The notes: generated from the sequence alone by a model not told the origin. A DNA stretch of 64,000 bases from Legionella quinlivanii (GCF_900461555.1 NZ_UGOX01000001.1:2183501-2247500), one strand, 5' to 3'. Positions 36,624 to 46,456 are shown, counted from the stretch's first letter. Program-made: numbers and translations.

Positions 36624-36920
36624 TTAATCGGCTGCTACATAACGACCATTTTTAATGTGATAGGCATGACCGTCTCTGTAGACCACACCTTTTTTCTGGA
36701 AAATCACACGATCCGTTGCAGAAGCAACTCCACCGACCACCACTTTAGTGCTTTTGACCACCACGGCGCCTGATTTTTGAACTACAGTTCCAGTGGTGGA
36801 TACCACTCTGGCGCCTGTTCCCATGACTGCGCTTCCTGTTTCATTCAGCGCATTCTGAGTGCCGCAGCCTGTCAGCATGATAGACGCAGCGCCGGCCAGT
36901 GCGAAAATAACGTTCTTCAT
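36624..36920 (-). CDS. Small lipoprotein
   Basis: About 98 residues from the ATG at 36920, chosen because GGAGGGA lies just upstream; the frame can be extended four residues without such a site. The signal ends in the lipobox LTGC with C19 as the lipidation site. The mature part has a repeated V-V-x-S/T pattern (GTVVQKSGAVVVKSTKVVVGG) and a C-terminus with VYRDGHAYHIKNGRYV. The protein would be anchored in the outer or inner membrane. No function known; a dedicated terminator follows. Confidence 0.85.
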   Translation of the reverse strand: MKNVIFALAGAASIMLTGCGTQNALNETGSAVMGTGARVVSTTGTVVQKSGAVVVKSTKVVVGGVASATDRVIFQKKGVVYRDGHAYHIKNGRYVAAD

Positions 36921-37021
36921 AGTTCCCTCCATTTTTTTCCTTTTTATTTACTGCACCTAATCAAATATAGTACAAAAATCAGAATTGGATCTGGACCCAG
37001 TTATTCCCTAAACTTATTATT

Positions 37022-37561
37022 ATGAAAAAACTTTATACTATTGGCCATTCCACTCACCCTCTTGAGGAGTTCATCGACATTCTTCACCACTATGGCATTA
37101 AGCATGTGGCGGATATCCGCACGGTTCCACGCTCAAGGCATGTACCCTGGTTCAATAAAGACAGCTTTGCAAATGCATTGGAAAAAGAAAATATTGCTTA
37201 CAGTCATCTCGATAAACTGGGCGGTTTGCGTAAAACATCCGCTTCATCCATTAATACCGGATGGCATAATGCCAGTTTTCGAGGCTTTGCGGATTACATG
37301 CAAACAGCATCCTTTTTTGAAGGATTAAAAGAACTCCATACATTTATCCATCCGGATTATGGAACAGTAATTATGTGCGCCGAAGCGCTTCCCTGGCGCT
37401 GCCACCGCTCGCTCATCGGAGATATCGAGGTTGTCAGACATACTGAAGTTCTGGATATTTTCAATAAAAAGGAAGTAAAACCGCATAAACTGACTTCTTT
37501 TGCAGTAGTGAATACACACAGCCGTCCTTATAAAGTTTTTTACCCCGGACCAGTTGACTAA
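37022..37561 (+). CDS. DUF488 family protein
   Basis: 179 residues, the normal size of the family. It shows the conserved features of DUF488: YTIGHSTHPLEEFIDIL at the N-terminus, VADIRTVPRSRHVPWFN, the LGGLRK motif, FRGFADYM, and VIMCAEALPWRCHRSLIGD with the conserved Cys and Arg residues. The biochemical function of the family is not settled. The gene is followed 51 bp later by a membrane protein in the same direction, without obvious functional link. Confidence 0.92.
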   Translation: MKKLYTIGHSTHPLEEFIDILHHYGIKHVADIRTVPRSRHVPWFNKDSFANALEKENIAYSHLDKLGGLRKTSASSINTGWHNASFRGFADYMQTASFFEGLKELHTFIHPDYGTVIMCAEALPWRCHRSLIGDIEVVRHTEVLDIFNKKEVKPHKLTSFAVVNTHSRPYKVFYPGPVD

Positions 37562-37612
37562 ACACAAGGCTCCTAGTCAAATAATAATTTCCGGTTAATT
37601 AAATCTCTGCCT

Positions 37613-39274
37613 GTGAACAGAACTCAACGCGCTCTATTATCTTCTTTAATTGCCTCAGGTCTTTTTCTCACTACCTTGGGTAAAATAGATAATATAAAGC
37701 TGGCCATTCTGGTACATCTTTTTATCTTTTTGCTTGGCGGTCTAATCGTTTATGCACTCTGTCTGTTTGATTTTCCGAAAAAGATTTTTGCAAAGATTGG
37801 CAGCTTTCTTGGTAAATCAGCAGACATTCCTGAATATCAATTGCTGGGGATCAGCGCGGTCGTGTTATTTTCCATCTGCTATTTTTTGTCGGGAGCATTA
37901 TTTAATCATCTTCCGGTAGAGATGGATTCTATGGCGCAATATGCCGGCGCAAAAATATTTTTAAGCGGACACTGGAGCCTGGCCAGTCACCCTCTGCGCG
38001 AATTTTTTGATACCCCCTGGTTTATCAGTGATGGGAGGTTTTATACCTTCTACCCTCCCGGACATATGTTTCTGCTAGCCTTAGGCCATTATTTTTATCA
38101 GCCGGCGATCATTAACCCCCTTATAGCCGCCGTAACGCTGATTGCCAGTTACTATCTGGCCAAAGAAATTGGAGGAAGCTTTGCCGCGCGAATCTGTCTA
38201 TTTTTATTTATGGTTTCGCCGTTTATCGTTTTTCTTTCATCTGAATTTGATAATCGATCAACAGCACTTTTGGCCGCCACATTATTTGCCTTGTTTTATA
38301 TCCGGACAATCAAAACAAAGGAGATAAGAAATGCAATTTTTGCGGGACTTTCTTTGGGTTATTATCTCATCACCCGCCCGCAGTCGGCCCTTTTTTTCAG
38401 CCTGCCTTTTGTTGTTTACAGCCTCTGGATTCTTCTGTTTCAATTCAGAAAATATTTCAAATCATTTGCATTGATGAGCTTGATTATTCTTGCTTTCATA
38501 TTCTTTTTTCTTTATTACAATCAGCAAACAACAGGTTCCGCTTTTCTAACAGGTTATCAGAAATATTTTGGAAATCAGGTAGTACCTGGGGAAGAATTAT
38601 TGACAAATGACAACCTTAATAATTGGAAAAATCAAATCATTCGTGTGATTGATTATATGCAGTTACTTCATAGACAGTTATTTGGCTGGCCGATTTCGTC
38701 GCTATTATTAGCATTTCTTCTCTTTTTTTTAGGTCTTGAGAAACCCTGGTGCCGATTGCTGGCGATGAGTTTTTTCAGTATTTATTTTAGTTTAATTCTT
38801 TCCGAATATACCTATGACATTTTCGGCCCGCGTTATTTATATGAAACTGCCAGTATTGTGATTATCCTTAATGCAATTTTTTTAAGTCGAATACCGGCCT
38901 TTTTCCGAAAGCGCTTGCGGGTGAAATTATCTCTGAATGAATGGCGAGGAATTATTGCGCTGTTACTATTTATTATGACCTTGATTGCCTTGTCTACAAT
39001 TATTCCGGCCCGCTATCAACTGTATTCAAATAACTACCGGCAAAGCAACAAACAACTTCTGCGGATAATTGATACAGAAACTGTCAAGCCTGCGGTCGTT
39101 TTACTTAGTGAAGAAAATGATCGCCTGGCTACTATTTTTATGCAACCCTGGTTTGATTCAAATCCGGTGATTGTGGCCCAGGATCGGGGAAGCGAAAACT
39201 ATAAGATACTCCAGTATTATCCAGAACGTAGTGTGTATGTATTAGAAAAGGGCAAGCTTAAGCGCATTCAATAA
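37613..39274 (+). CDS. GT39-like polytopic membrane glycosyltransferase
   Basis: 553 residues with about 12 hydrophobic segments over the first ~450 residues and a ~70-residue soluble end. The motif near residues 100-145, MDSMAQYAGAKIFLSG then FYTFYPPGHMFLLALGH, has the acidic residue and loop arrangement of GT-C (PMT/ArnT/dolichyl-phosphate mannosyltransferase-like) enzymes. These transfer sugar from a lipid carrier in the periplasm. The start is GTG at 37613; an ATG downstream is possible. The convergent UbiA-family gene and its methyltransferase are the other lipid-linked sugar candidates nearby. Confidence 0.7.
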   Translation: MNRTQRALLSSLIASGLFLTTLGKIDNIKLAILVHLFIFLLGGLIVYALCLFDFPKKIFAKIGSFLGKSADIPEYQLLGISAVVLFSICYFLSGALFNHLPVEMDSMAQYAGAKIFLSGHWSLASHPLREFFDTPWFISDGRFYTFYPPGHMFLLALGHYFYQPAIINPLIAAVTLIASYYLAKEIGGSFAARICLFLFMVSPFIVFLSSEFDNRSTALLAATLFALFYIRTIKTKEIRNAIFAGLSLGYYLITRPQSALFFSLPFVVYSLWILLFQFRKYFKSFALMSLIILAFIFFFLYYNQQTTGSAFLTGYQKYFGNQVVPGEELLTNDNLNNWKNQIIRVIDYMQLLHRQLFGWPISSLLLAFLLFFLGLEKPWCRLLAMSFFSIYFSLILSEYTYDIFGPRYLYETASIVIILNAIFLSRIPAFFRKRLRVKLSLNEWRGIIALLLFIMTLIALSTIIPARYQLYSNNYRQSNKQLLRIIDTETVKPAVVLLSEENDRLATIFMQPWFDSNPVIVAQDRGSENYKILQYYPERSVYVLEKGKLKRIQ

Positions 39275-39299
39275 TAATTGTCTGCGGCCTGCGTATGTA

Positions 39300-39383
39300 A
39301 CCGATGCAGGTCGGAAGAAGCGCCTAAGGACACGTGCTTAAGGCGTTGCCCTACCCCCACGTCCGAGGGACGTAGAAGTAAGG
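39300..39383. repeat. Imperfect hairpin and remnant of the palindromic repeat
   Basis: The region between the convergent membrane-protein and UbiA genes contains an imperfect hairpin (CGCCTAAG against CTTAAGGCG, one bulge) near 39325-39348, and a broken half of the repeat family, GAGGGACGTAG, at 39366-39376. A bidirectional terminator role is possible but there is no clear T-run. Confidence 0.45.
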
Positions 39384-39387
39384 CTGT

Positions 39388-40311
39388 TCAGCGCGCATAA
39401 TGCATCGGTTTCATCAGAATAAGAAATGATGGAATATTGATATTGAGCAACAAGAGACACAATAAAATTAACAGAATTAACAAAGCAATAAAAATCTTAT
39501 TGAATATTAATTTTTCCGGGTAAATAATATCAAAATTATGCTCTAATCCCATCAGGAAATACCAGCCCATCCAACCAATAAGAAACGGCATAAGGATGAT
39601 AAGTTCCGCTTTGTACTTTAACATTAAAATCGTGATGCCGAATATGGTTAACAAGGCATAAATAAAAGCCGATAGTATCAGTGTATTAGTTGTATAAAAA
39701 GCATAGGATTTACGATAGGAAATAGCGGTATCTCGGTTCGGAAAAATACGATATTCCGCTACCCGTTTCATACTCATGGTAAAGGCTCCCATCGCCCAGG
39801 TTGTGAGAATCAGCGAGGAAGGTGGTAAATAATGCGGCAGGATGCATAGCCAGCCAATAATTACTCGCAGCGGGTAATTGACTGACTCCAGCAACACATC
39901 AATATAAGCAACATCTTTCAAGCGAACAGGCGGTATGTTATACAGCCAGGCCAGTATCAGATAAACGCCGAGAACAATCAGAATATTCGCATGAGCAAGC
40001 ATGCTTAAGCCCAAAGCCAGAAGGAATAGTGCGCAATACTCAAAAATAATCAGAGTTTTTTTAGTCTGAATTTTTGCTAATGCACGATCCTTTTTTACAG
40101 GGTGAAACTTATCTGTATTTCGATCAAGGTATTCGTTCAATACATAATTCGCTGATGAAGCAAGGCAGAGTGCGAGAAACACACTGATACACTGCAGCCA
40201 ATGCACAGGAGCAGAAAATTGACTAAAAATGGCTGCCAGTGCGGCGCCTGCGAACATCAGCAAATTTTTGGGCCAGTTATCAATACGGGCAATAGATAAA
40301 TAAGCATTCAT
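39388..40311 (-). CDS. UbiA-family prenyltransferase, decaprenyl-phosphate phosphoribosyltransferase-like
   Basis: About 307 residues with nine or so membrane segments. The first aspartate-rich motif is NYVLNEYLDRNTDKFHPVKK, and the later motif around DVLLESVNYPLRVIIGW resembles the second. In UbiA enzymes these bind the prenyl diphosphate and Mg2+. The HPxKKxR context is close to the DPPR-synthase group that moves 5-phosphoribose to polyprenyl phosphate. I start at the ATG at 40311, 1 bp after the methyltransferase stop; the longer frame begins at a TTG inside that gene. It is in the same transcript as the methyltransferase. Confidence 0.82.
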   Translation of the reverse strand: MNAYLSIARIDNWPKNLLMFAGAALAAIFSQFSAPVHWLQCISVFLALCLASSANYVLNEYLDRNTDKFHPVKKDRALAKIQTKKTLIIFEYCALFLLALGLSMLAHANILIVLGVYLILAWLYNIPPVRLKDVAYIDVLLESVNYPLRVIIGWLCILPHYLPPSSLILTTWAMGAFTMSMKRVAEYRIFPNRDTAISYRKSYAFYTTNTLILSAFIYALLTIFGITILMLKYKAELIILMPFLIGWMGWYFLMGLEHNFDIIYPEKLIFNKIFIALLILLILLCLLLLNINIPSFLILMKPMHYAR

Positions 40312-40312
40312 A

Positions 40313-41188
40313 TTACTTTTTTCTCGCAATAATCATCCAGGAATCACGAAGATTTAAAGGAATCACCCAGCGTTTGAAACATTCCAGGCGACTCAGACGC
40401 TCTATAAAAGGTAAATAATTATTTAAACGCTTTAAAAGATAGTCCATTGAAAAATACCAGGAAGGTCTTTTCCATTTTATGATTTCCAGATTGCTCTTGT
40501 CAGCTGCTAAACGCAAGGTTTTTCGATTAAAATAGCTCAGATGGGCTATCCGATAATGCCACCATTTTTTATTAAATAATCTGGCCGCCAAAGAGGAAAC
40601 ATCAGGCGTTACAATGACCGCGATCCCGTCACTAGTCAGATATTGACTGATATCAGTCATCAACTGAACTGGATTTTCAACATGCTCGAGTACATCGATT
40701 AAGGTAATTATGTCGTAATGTCTGTTGACAGCAGCGCCTGGGAAACTACCCGAATAAACAGGCACTCCCTTTGATTTAGCCCTTTCCACAAACCACTCGC
40801 ACACTTCAATACCACTGGCATCATATCCCTGATTTAATCCTTCTTTTACCAGGATGCCAATGCCTGCCCCAATATCAAGTAATTTTCCTTCGAATTTAAA
40901 ATGCCTTATTTCTTCAAGTAATTTTTGCGCCTGATAACTTCGAGGCTCCTGAGTCTCTTCGTAAGTTACATCAGTCATTGCAGCATAATAGGAATCAATG
41001 GCCTGTGCTTCGGGGCAAAACAGGAAACCACAGCTTTGACACTGGTAAATGCTTAAACTGGTACCATAGTCAGAATCCGTCACCGTAAAATGACTGCTCT
41101 TGAGTGATTCCGGAGAAATTCCCCGTCTTTTTAATACAAGCGTCCTGCTATCACACAGCCAGCACCTGAAATTATTGTTATTATTCAT
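40313..41188 (-). CDS. Class I SAM-dependent methyltransferase with N-terminal zinc-binding segment
   Basis: 291 residues. The N-terminus has two CxxC pairs, CWLC and CQSC, suggesting a small zinc ribbon. The Rossmann fold is seen at residues ~95-200: LLDIGAGIGILVKEG (motif I), DASGIEVCEW (motif II) and YDIITLIDVLEHVENP (motif IV). It resembles the Methyltransf_23 families that modify sugars or lipids. UbiA follows 1 bp after its stop, so the genes are coupled. No other part of a glycan cluster is visible nearby, so the substrate is unknown. Confidence 0.86.
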   Translation of the reverse strand: MNNNNNFRCWLCDSRTLVLKRRGISPESLKSSHFTVTDSDYGTSLSIYQCQSCGFLFCPEAQAIDSYYAAMTDVTYEETQEPRSYQAQKLLEEIRHFKFEGKLLDIGAGIGILVKEGLNQGYDASGIEVCEWFVERAKSKGVPVYSGSFPGAAVNRHYDIITLIDVLEHVENPVQLMTDISQYLTSDGIAVIVTPDVSSLAARLFNKKWWHYRIAHLSYFNRKTLRLAADKSNLEIIKWKRPSWYFSMDYLLKRLNNYLPFIERLSRLECFKRWVIPLNLRDSWMIIARKK

Positions 41189-41240
41189 TAAGGCTCAATT
41201 GGGTAATCAGCAGGAGTATAACAGGTTTTGTTTTAATATT

Positions 41241-41567
41241 TTAACCGGCCGGTGGTTTGAGCGAGTGTCCAGAAGAGTTCTTGGCAACCGTCTGATCCAC
41301 TATTATCTTCAACATGTGATCATCTCGTTTGGCGAGCCCCTCTCCATATTTTGTTGCAATTCCTTTTTTCCAGTCATCCAGAAATTCATCAGCGATCTTT
41401 TCGATAGATTGCCCTGTTACTTCACTTTTCTGCAGGAAATAGGAATCAAGAAAGGCCCTGATTGGAATTCGATGTTTTCTGACCAGCAAAATTATGTCCA
41501 AGCTTGATTTTGGTTTGTTTATGATCTCACGAGCAAGCGTAGAAGCTTCTCCTTTTAGGTCTCTCAT
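41241..41567 (-). CDS. Short hypothetical protein
   Basis: 108 residues with a GGGAG site upstream of the ATG at 41567. It is helix-rich and highly charged, without signal peptide or membrane segment; the middle contains EKIADEFLDDWKKGIATKYGE. I recognise no family. It lies between the methyltransferase and the VOC gene, 52 bp from the former. Real coding is supported by the ribosome site and composition, not by homology. Confidence 0.6.
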   Translation of the reverse strand: MRDLKGEASTLAREIINKPKSSLDIILLVRKHRIPIRAFLDSYFLQKSEVTGQSIEKIADEFLDDWKKGIATKYGEGLAKRDDHMLKIIVDQTVAKNSSGHSLKPPAG

Positions 41568-41638
41568 TATTACTCCCTATGAACTTAGAATTCCATTATG
41601 AGTAATAATAGTACATATTTTCAAGAGGGATAGCTGAG

Positions 41639-42127
41639 TTATTCTTTCCAGGCTTTTTCCAAAGCACTCAAATCCAGCTTTTTCATCTTTAGAAGCGCTG
41701 CCATCACCCGATCAGATTTCGATCTATCGCTATCCTGAATCCATTCATTTAATATTTCAGGAACGATTTGCCAGGATAGTCCATATTTATCCTTAAGCCA
41801 ACCACAGACTTGCGCGGATTCATCACCATCCTGCCCCAGTTGATCCCAATAATAATCGATTTCTTCCTGGGTTTTGCAATAGACTTGCAATGAAACGGCT
41901 GCATTGAATTGAAATACCGGGCCGCCATTAAGAGCAGTAAACCGTTGACCGTTTAGTTTAAATTCGATAGTCATGACAGTGCCGGCAGGCATACCATGCT
42001 GATCCTGCCCTACATTGCCGTAATGGCTTATCTGGCAAATTTCGGATTCAGGAAATATGGATAAATAAAAATTAACCGCTTCTTCGGCATTTTTATCAAA
42101 CCATAAGCAGGGAATTATCTTTTGCAT
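41639..42127 (-). CDS. VOC-superfamily PhnB-like protein
   Basis: 162 residues, typical of PhnB-type glyoxalase-fold proteins (annotated elsewhere as 3-demethylubiquinone-9 3-methyltransferase-like). It begins MQKIIPCLWFDKNAEEAVNFYLSIF, with the VOC FDxNAEEAVxFY motif, then VMTIEFKLNGQRFTALNGGP and a C-terminal half with YYWDQLGQDG, CGWLKDKYGLSWQIVP. The FxxxNGGP-x-F and WLKDKYGxSWQIVP signatures are characteristic. Metal-binding or substrate function is not predictable. The autotransporter terminator at 42147-42176 lies upstream of its start. Confidence 0.9.
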   Translation of the reverse strand: MQKIIPCLWFDKNAEEAVNFYLSIFPESEICQISHYGNVGQDQHGMPAGTVMTIEFKLNGQRFTALNGGPVFQFNAAVSLQVYCKTQEEIDYYWDQLGQDGDESAQVCGWLKDKYGLSWQIVPEILNEWIQDSDRSKSDRVMAALLKMKKLDLSALEKAWKE

Positions 42128-42146
42128 TCGATGTCCTCATAGTGAA

Positions 42147-42176
42147 AAAAAAAAGGAGGCATTCGCCTCCTTTTAA
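42147..42176 (-). terminator. Rho-independent terminator of the autotransporter gene
   Basis: On the minus strand AAAAGGAGGC and GCCTCCTTTT form a 10-bp perfect stem with loop GAAT, followed by a long T-run, starting 11 bp after the autotransporter stop. Fits a strong intrinsic terminator. Confidence 0.92.
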
Positions 42177-42186
42177 TTAAGGGAAA

Positions 42187-45100
42187 TTAATTAAAGCGCC
42201 AGGAGGCAACGCCCATGACACCGTTTTGCTGTACTCTATCAGCCAGTTGACCAATATAGTTAAGCGTCAGGGTAACGGATTTGGCAGGAACCAGTACATC
42301 GATTCCAGCATTAATCGCCAGTGCATTTCTCGCAATTGGGTTACCTGAAACCGTGAATGCGCCCCCTTCAGGGAAACTGAAAGTCGCATAGGGATTCAGA
42401 TTATCATAGGCATGATTCCAGCCCAGCATTCCATGACCAGAAATATTATAAGTATCCCTTTGTACCAATAACGGAGTCGCTCTGGCACCCAGGGTAGTAA
42501 AGGCAATATTCTGATGATGAGCCCAGCCATTCAGCGCAGTGATTCCACCTCTTTCATGAATTGTGTCGGTAGAAACATTAATGTCGCTTAATCTGGCGAA
42601 CGGTTCTATCTGCCATGAGTTATCAAGTGCGTAAGCTGCTTCCAGAAATGCCTGCGCTGTGTTGCCATTATAATCGGCGCGCAGATACTCATCGACACGA
42701 GGAAAGACCACATGTCTGGCGGAATCAAACTCATTCCATCCATAGGCGCCACCCGCGCGAACAACCCAGCGATCCATACGCGCACTGCCGTAAAGACCCA
42801 GGTAGTAAGTGTCGACATCCACAACGGAGTTTCGCTGACTGACCTTGTTTCTCAGCTCGCTGTAGCCCCCGAAAACACCCACGCGAGTCACATCAGTATT
42901 GGCATCGGCACCGATAAAAATACCGCCGCTGTTGACTCGAACTCGAGCATAGTTATTGGTACCATCTCGATGTCCCCAGTTACCAACTCCTTCGGCCCAG
43001 AAATTGATTGCACCATAAGGACGGTTCAAATCTTTCTGATAGTCCATGGGTGAAGTCAATCGATTTAACATGGTATTTTCAACAAACTGTCCGGCAGTGA
43101 TAAGGCTTGAAGTCACTGAAGCCAGGGCCTCGCCTGAAAGGCTGTTTAAGGCTTCCTGCGCACTTTGGATCGTTGGAAGATTCAAAATAAGCGTTTTCAA
43201 CAGGCTGCCATTAGGTAAGGTCTCGAGCGCATTACCCACAGCCGATTGATTAGGTGAGGTTGCAACACCTGAAATCGGTAAGGCAGTACGGCCAATCTGC
43301 AGATTGACGTTATTGGGACCATAAAGCAGATTGAAGCTTAAGAATGGCATCACTGGCAAGATGCCTGCAAATGTTCCGGAAACACCACCGGTTGCAGTCA
43401 AAATACCATAGGTACCCATTACAAAGGGTAAGCCACCGACACTGATGACGTTCACTAAGCCACCATTCAAAATGGCACTTCCCGCCACCTGAATTAAATC
43501 GGATTGCCCAAACGGGTTGACCTGGACTTCAAAAATAGACCCGGGATTCTGAATTAAATCACCTAATACGTTGAGTGTTCCAATACCCAATCCCAAACCA
43601 GGTGCGATAGTGCCATTCACTATTGCATCGCCGCCTACCGTGCCAACACCTTCCAAACGACCGCCGAGATTGACGAGAACATCGCCTCCAACACTGCCAT
43701 TAAGCTGCAAAAGTCCCTCATTAACGGTTGTAGTTCCTGTGAAAGGATTAATCCCGTTCAATATCAGACTGCCCGGGCCATTTTTTATTAAATCACCGGT
43801 TCCATCAATTGAACCGCCGAAAATACCAGTACCGATGCCTGCGATAATTAAGTCATTGGCACCGAGAAGAATCTGGCTGCCGTCTACGCCGTTAAGATTG
43901 CCAATTAGTTGCGCGCCAAGAGCGGCGGATATATCCAGAGTTGCACCCGGCTGGGTTAAATTGAGAGGACCATTTGGAGAAAGACTTCCTCCCGCACCGA
44001 CCGCCAGAGTACCCTCAGCAATATTAGTTCCACCAGTATTCGTTGACGCACCGGTTAATAATAAAACCCCTGCCCCCGCTTTAGTCAAAGCACCTGCCCC
44101 GCTGATACCGCCTGATAAAGTCAAGAGGGGTTCAGTGACCAGCGCGGTTAATCCGCCCGCAGCTAAAAGGATTGGATTTCCTAAATCAAGACCGGTTACA
44201 GCAGGCTGAATGATACCGCCATTGCCGGTAATCAAGCCAAACCCCAGGGAGGTATTAGTATCAATAATCGCATTACCACCGTTTAACACCGCATCGAAAT
44301 AGCTGCCAGGACCGGAGACATTCCATGTACCGCTGTTAAGGACTAAATGTTGGAAATTGATATAAGTACCTGAAGGTGCAGAGCCTACTCCAGCGGTTCC
44401 TGATCCAGTGCCTGTAACGGAGTTTTGCAGAATCAGGGTGTTATTACCGCCAAAACCGCCGTCAATGACGCCTGTTGGCGCAAATAATACACCTAACCCA
44501 AGAACAGGCAGGTAAACGCCCAAACCAGTGCCGGTGACGGTCGAACCAGTCACAGCGGTAAAGGTATTGACGCTGTTACCTCCCATTGAAAGTCCGCCAA
44601 CAATGTCGCCGCTATTGATAAAAGTATTTCCCTGGCCCGCTGTGCCATTGGATTGAAATGCCATACGGCCAATAATCGTTCCTGTATTGATACCATTGAC
44701 TTTCGCACCACCAAAAGCAGCTAATACAGGAATATCATCAGGAAATAGCACCGCACCAATTAACGGAACGCCATTAATCAAGCCATTATTAACTATGTTG
44801 GTTACACCACCCACTCCATTTTGCACGGCTAAGGCCATACCGGTTAAATCGGCAAGAGTAACCCCGAGAACCCCGCTGGTACCACTCATGTAACCATTGT
44901 TAGTTACGTTGACATTGCTGGGATTCGCATTACCAATGAAAGTACCTGTTGAAAGAATATTGAGCAAACCCAGGAGTGATGGATCGATAGTACCGTTGTT
45001 ATTTAAAGTAATATTATTTCCTGGCAGAGCCAAAGCTGTTCCGCCTAAGCCGAGAAGAACACTCAAATAAGCACCGCTTTCGACATTCACAGTCAGGTTA

Positions 45101-45321
45101 TTTGCAGCGGAAAAATAGGAGGGCGCCAATGGATCTGTTGGAGGAAGACAGGTTACTACATCGCCATTTTGCGGGAACGCTGGAATACAATAGGCATTAG
45201 CAGTGTTGGTATTCAATAATCCAGCACAGGTAGCGGCCAGTATACTCATGCTGAGTTTACTTAACTTACCTGAGCGTGGTTTTTGATCAGTTACATCTCG
45301 ATTAGAAGCATTTATTTTCAT
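42187..45321 (-). CDS. Type V autotransporter with PATR repeats and C-terminal beta-barrel
   Basis: About 1044 residues from the ATG at 45321, preferred because AAGGAA lies upstream at normal spacing. The signal region is long (KLSKLSMSILAATCAGLLNTNTANA), as in autotransporters. The passenger is a beta-helix-like run of Gly/Asn/Val-rich repeats, including PATR signatures near residues ~415-570 (GAGALTKAGAGVLLLTG, GTTTVNEGLLQLNGSV). The last ~270 residues are an autotransporter barrel: WAEGVGNWGHRDG, GVFGGYSELRN, YLGLYGSAR and an aromatic end VASWRFN. It should be exported to the outer membrane and expose its passenger. The role (adhesion or other) is not visible. A strong terminator follows. 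Confidence 0.93.
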   Translation of the reverse strand: MKINASNRDVTDQKPRSGKLSKLSMSILAATCAGLLNTNTANAYCIPAFPQNGDVVTCLPPTDPLAPSYFSAANNLTVNVESGAYLSVLLGLGGTALALPGNNITLNNNGTIDPSLLGLLNILSTGTFIGNANPSNVNVTNNGYMSGTSGVLGVTLADLTGMALAVQNGVGGVTNIVNNGLINGVPLIGAVLFPDDIPVLAAFGGAKVNGINTGTIIGRMAFQSNGTAGQGNTFINSGDIVGGLSMGGNSVNTFTAVTGSTVTGTGLGVYLPVLGLGVLFAPTGVIDGGFGGNNTLILQNSVTGTGSGTAGVGSAPSGTYINFQHLVLNSGTWNVSGPGSYFDAVLNGGNAIIDTNTSLGFGLITGNGGIIQPAVTGLDLGNPILLAAGGLTALVTEPLLTLSGGISGAGALTKAGAGVLLLTGASTNTGGTNIAEGTLAVGAGGSLSPNGPLNLTQPGATLDISAALGAQLIGNLNGVDGSQILLGANDLIIAGIGTGIFGGSIDGTGDLIKNGPGSLILNGINPFTGTTTVNEGLLQLNGSVGGDVLVNLGGRLEGVGTVGGDAIVNGTIAPGLGLGIGTLNVLGDLIQNPGSIFEVQVNPFGQSDLIQVAGSAILNGGLVNVISVGGLPFVMGTYGILTATGGVSGTFAGILPVMPFLSFNLLYGPNNVNLQIGRTALPISGVATSPNQSAVGNALETLPNGSLLKTLILNLPTIQSAQEALNSLSGEALASVTSSLITAGQFVENTMLNRLTSPMDYQKDLNRPYGAINFWAEGVGNWGHRDGTNNYARVRVNSGGIFIGADANTDVTRVGVFGGYSELRNKVSQRNSVVDVDTYYLGLYGSARMDRWVVRAGGAYGWNEFDSARHVVFPRVDEYLRADYNGNTAQAFLEAAYALDNSWQIEPFARLSDINVSTDTIHERGGITALNGWAHHQNIAFTTLGARATPLLVQRDTYNISGHGMLGWNHAYDNLNPYATFSFPEGGAFTVSGNPIARNALAINAGIDVLVPAKSVTLTLNYIGQLADRVQQNGVMGVASWRFN

Positions 45322-45423
45322 GAACATTCCTTGTTTAAAAAATACTGACTTCAACTGCGATAAAACTAATAGTCGTCAATGACTATAAAAGATATTTATG
45401 AATCAATCCAGAGCTAATTTCGA

Positions 45424-46278
45424 TTAGGCAAAACAAGTGAATTCATTAGTGCCGGGGAGATTGGATTCATTTAAATCGAGAAGATCATTTATTGTAAGAG
45501 GGCTATTTTTTTTTAACAATTGCTCCAGCTCCTCATCATCGCATTGCGTACTGGAAATCAGTTCAGGACAAACACGCTCTTCACCAATTTGTTGTATTTG
45601 TTGATCAGGGGCAATGTCAGACATTTGACGCGAATCGGTTGGCATTAGCGGTTGGAAAAAAGATGGCGCTGAAAAGGGCTTTGTGTTTAAGTGTAAAATA
45701 CAACTATCGGCTATTTTCTGCCAAGGGTGTAACATCCCAGCATTCTGCTGATGAAACTGAAAGAAAAACTGGGGATTCAGTTCGGCTATCGCCATTCCCA
45801 ATATTATATCCACATCATGTATTGTTTCATATTTCTGCACAACTTCATCAATTTTTGAAAACAGTAAATCCAGTTGAAAATAATTGCCAAGGCCATGTAA
45901 CTGGCTGCAGGTTTTGACAATCAAGTGCATTTTATCGTTTAGATTGCTCCCAGGAGGTAATTTATTCAGTATACCCAGCAAGATATGCGCACTTTCTGCA
46001 CGAATAAATAGCATTGCCTCTTTTGCAAATTTCAAATTGGCCGCTGTAATTTTGTTATAATATTCAAAATAGACCAATGAACTGGGAAGACGAGTTTCTA
46101 ACTGGACACGTCGGTTGAATGAAGATTGTAACTCTGGGCTGGGGTTGGCAACTGACACATAATACGCTTGCCCATTTATTATTTTCTTTTCAAAGTAATG
46201 AGAGAAAAGGAGCACTTTGCTTCCAGACATAAAGAATGTCTGACTGCCTTTAATTGAATTTTGAGTTTTATTTTTCAT
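45424..46278 (-). CDS. Hypothetical protein with acidic C-terminus, possible translocated substrate
   Basis: About 284 residues from the ATG at 46278 (the longer frame uses TTG and neither start has a strong ribosome site). No signal peptide or membrane segment. The middle is helical (SSLVYFEYYNKITAANLKFAKEA, SAHILLGILNKLPPGS). The C-terminus contains CDDEELEQLLKK and then NDLLDLNESNLPGTNEF, a Glu-rich block followed by a hydrophobic end that resembles the E-block type Dot/Icm signal. No family recognised; translocation is inference only. Confidence 0.55.
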   Translation of the reverse strand: MKNKTQNSIKGSQTFFMSGSKVLLFSHYFEKKIINGQAYYVSVANPSPELQSSFNRRVQLETRLPSSLVYFEYYNKITAANLKFAKEAMLFIRAESAHILLGILNKLPPGSNLNDKMHLIVKTCSQLHGLGNYFQLDLLFSKIDEVVQKYETIHDVDIILGMAIAELNPQFFFQFHQQNAGMLHPWQKIADSCILHLNTKPFSAPSFFQPLMPTDSRQMSDIAPDQQIQQIGEERVCPELISSTQCDDEELEQLLKKNSPLTINDLLDLNESNLPGTNEFTCFA

Positions 46279-46456
46279 GATAAAACGCTGAATGACCAAT
46301 TTTGAACAACAAAGCGCATTATATTATCTTTTGGAGCAGGAATATATATAATCGTTAGAATAATAATCAATTAAGAAAAGTCTTCTCTCCCAAGTTGGAG
46401 GGGTTTCACGATAGTCTTCATCAGACTGCGTTCGAGATGACAGCTTCTTTATAGTC

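Noticed and set aside
43571-44209. Pro-rich plus-strand frame across the autotransporter
   Set aside because: It is the antisense shadow of the Gly-rich passenger; codon pattern and domains support the minus-strand gene.
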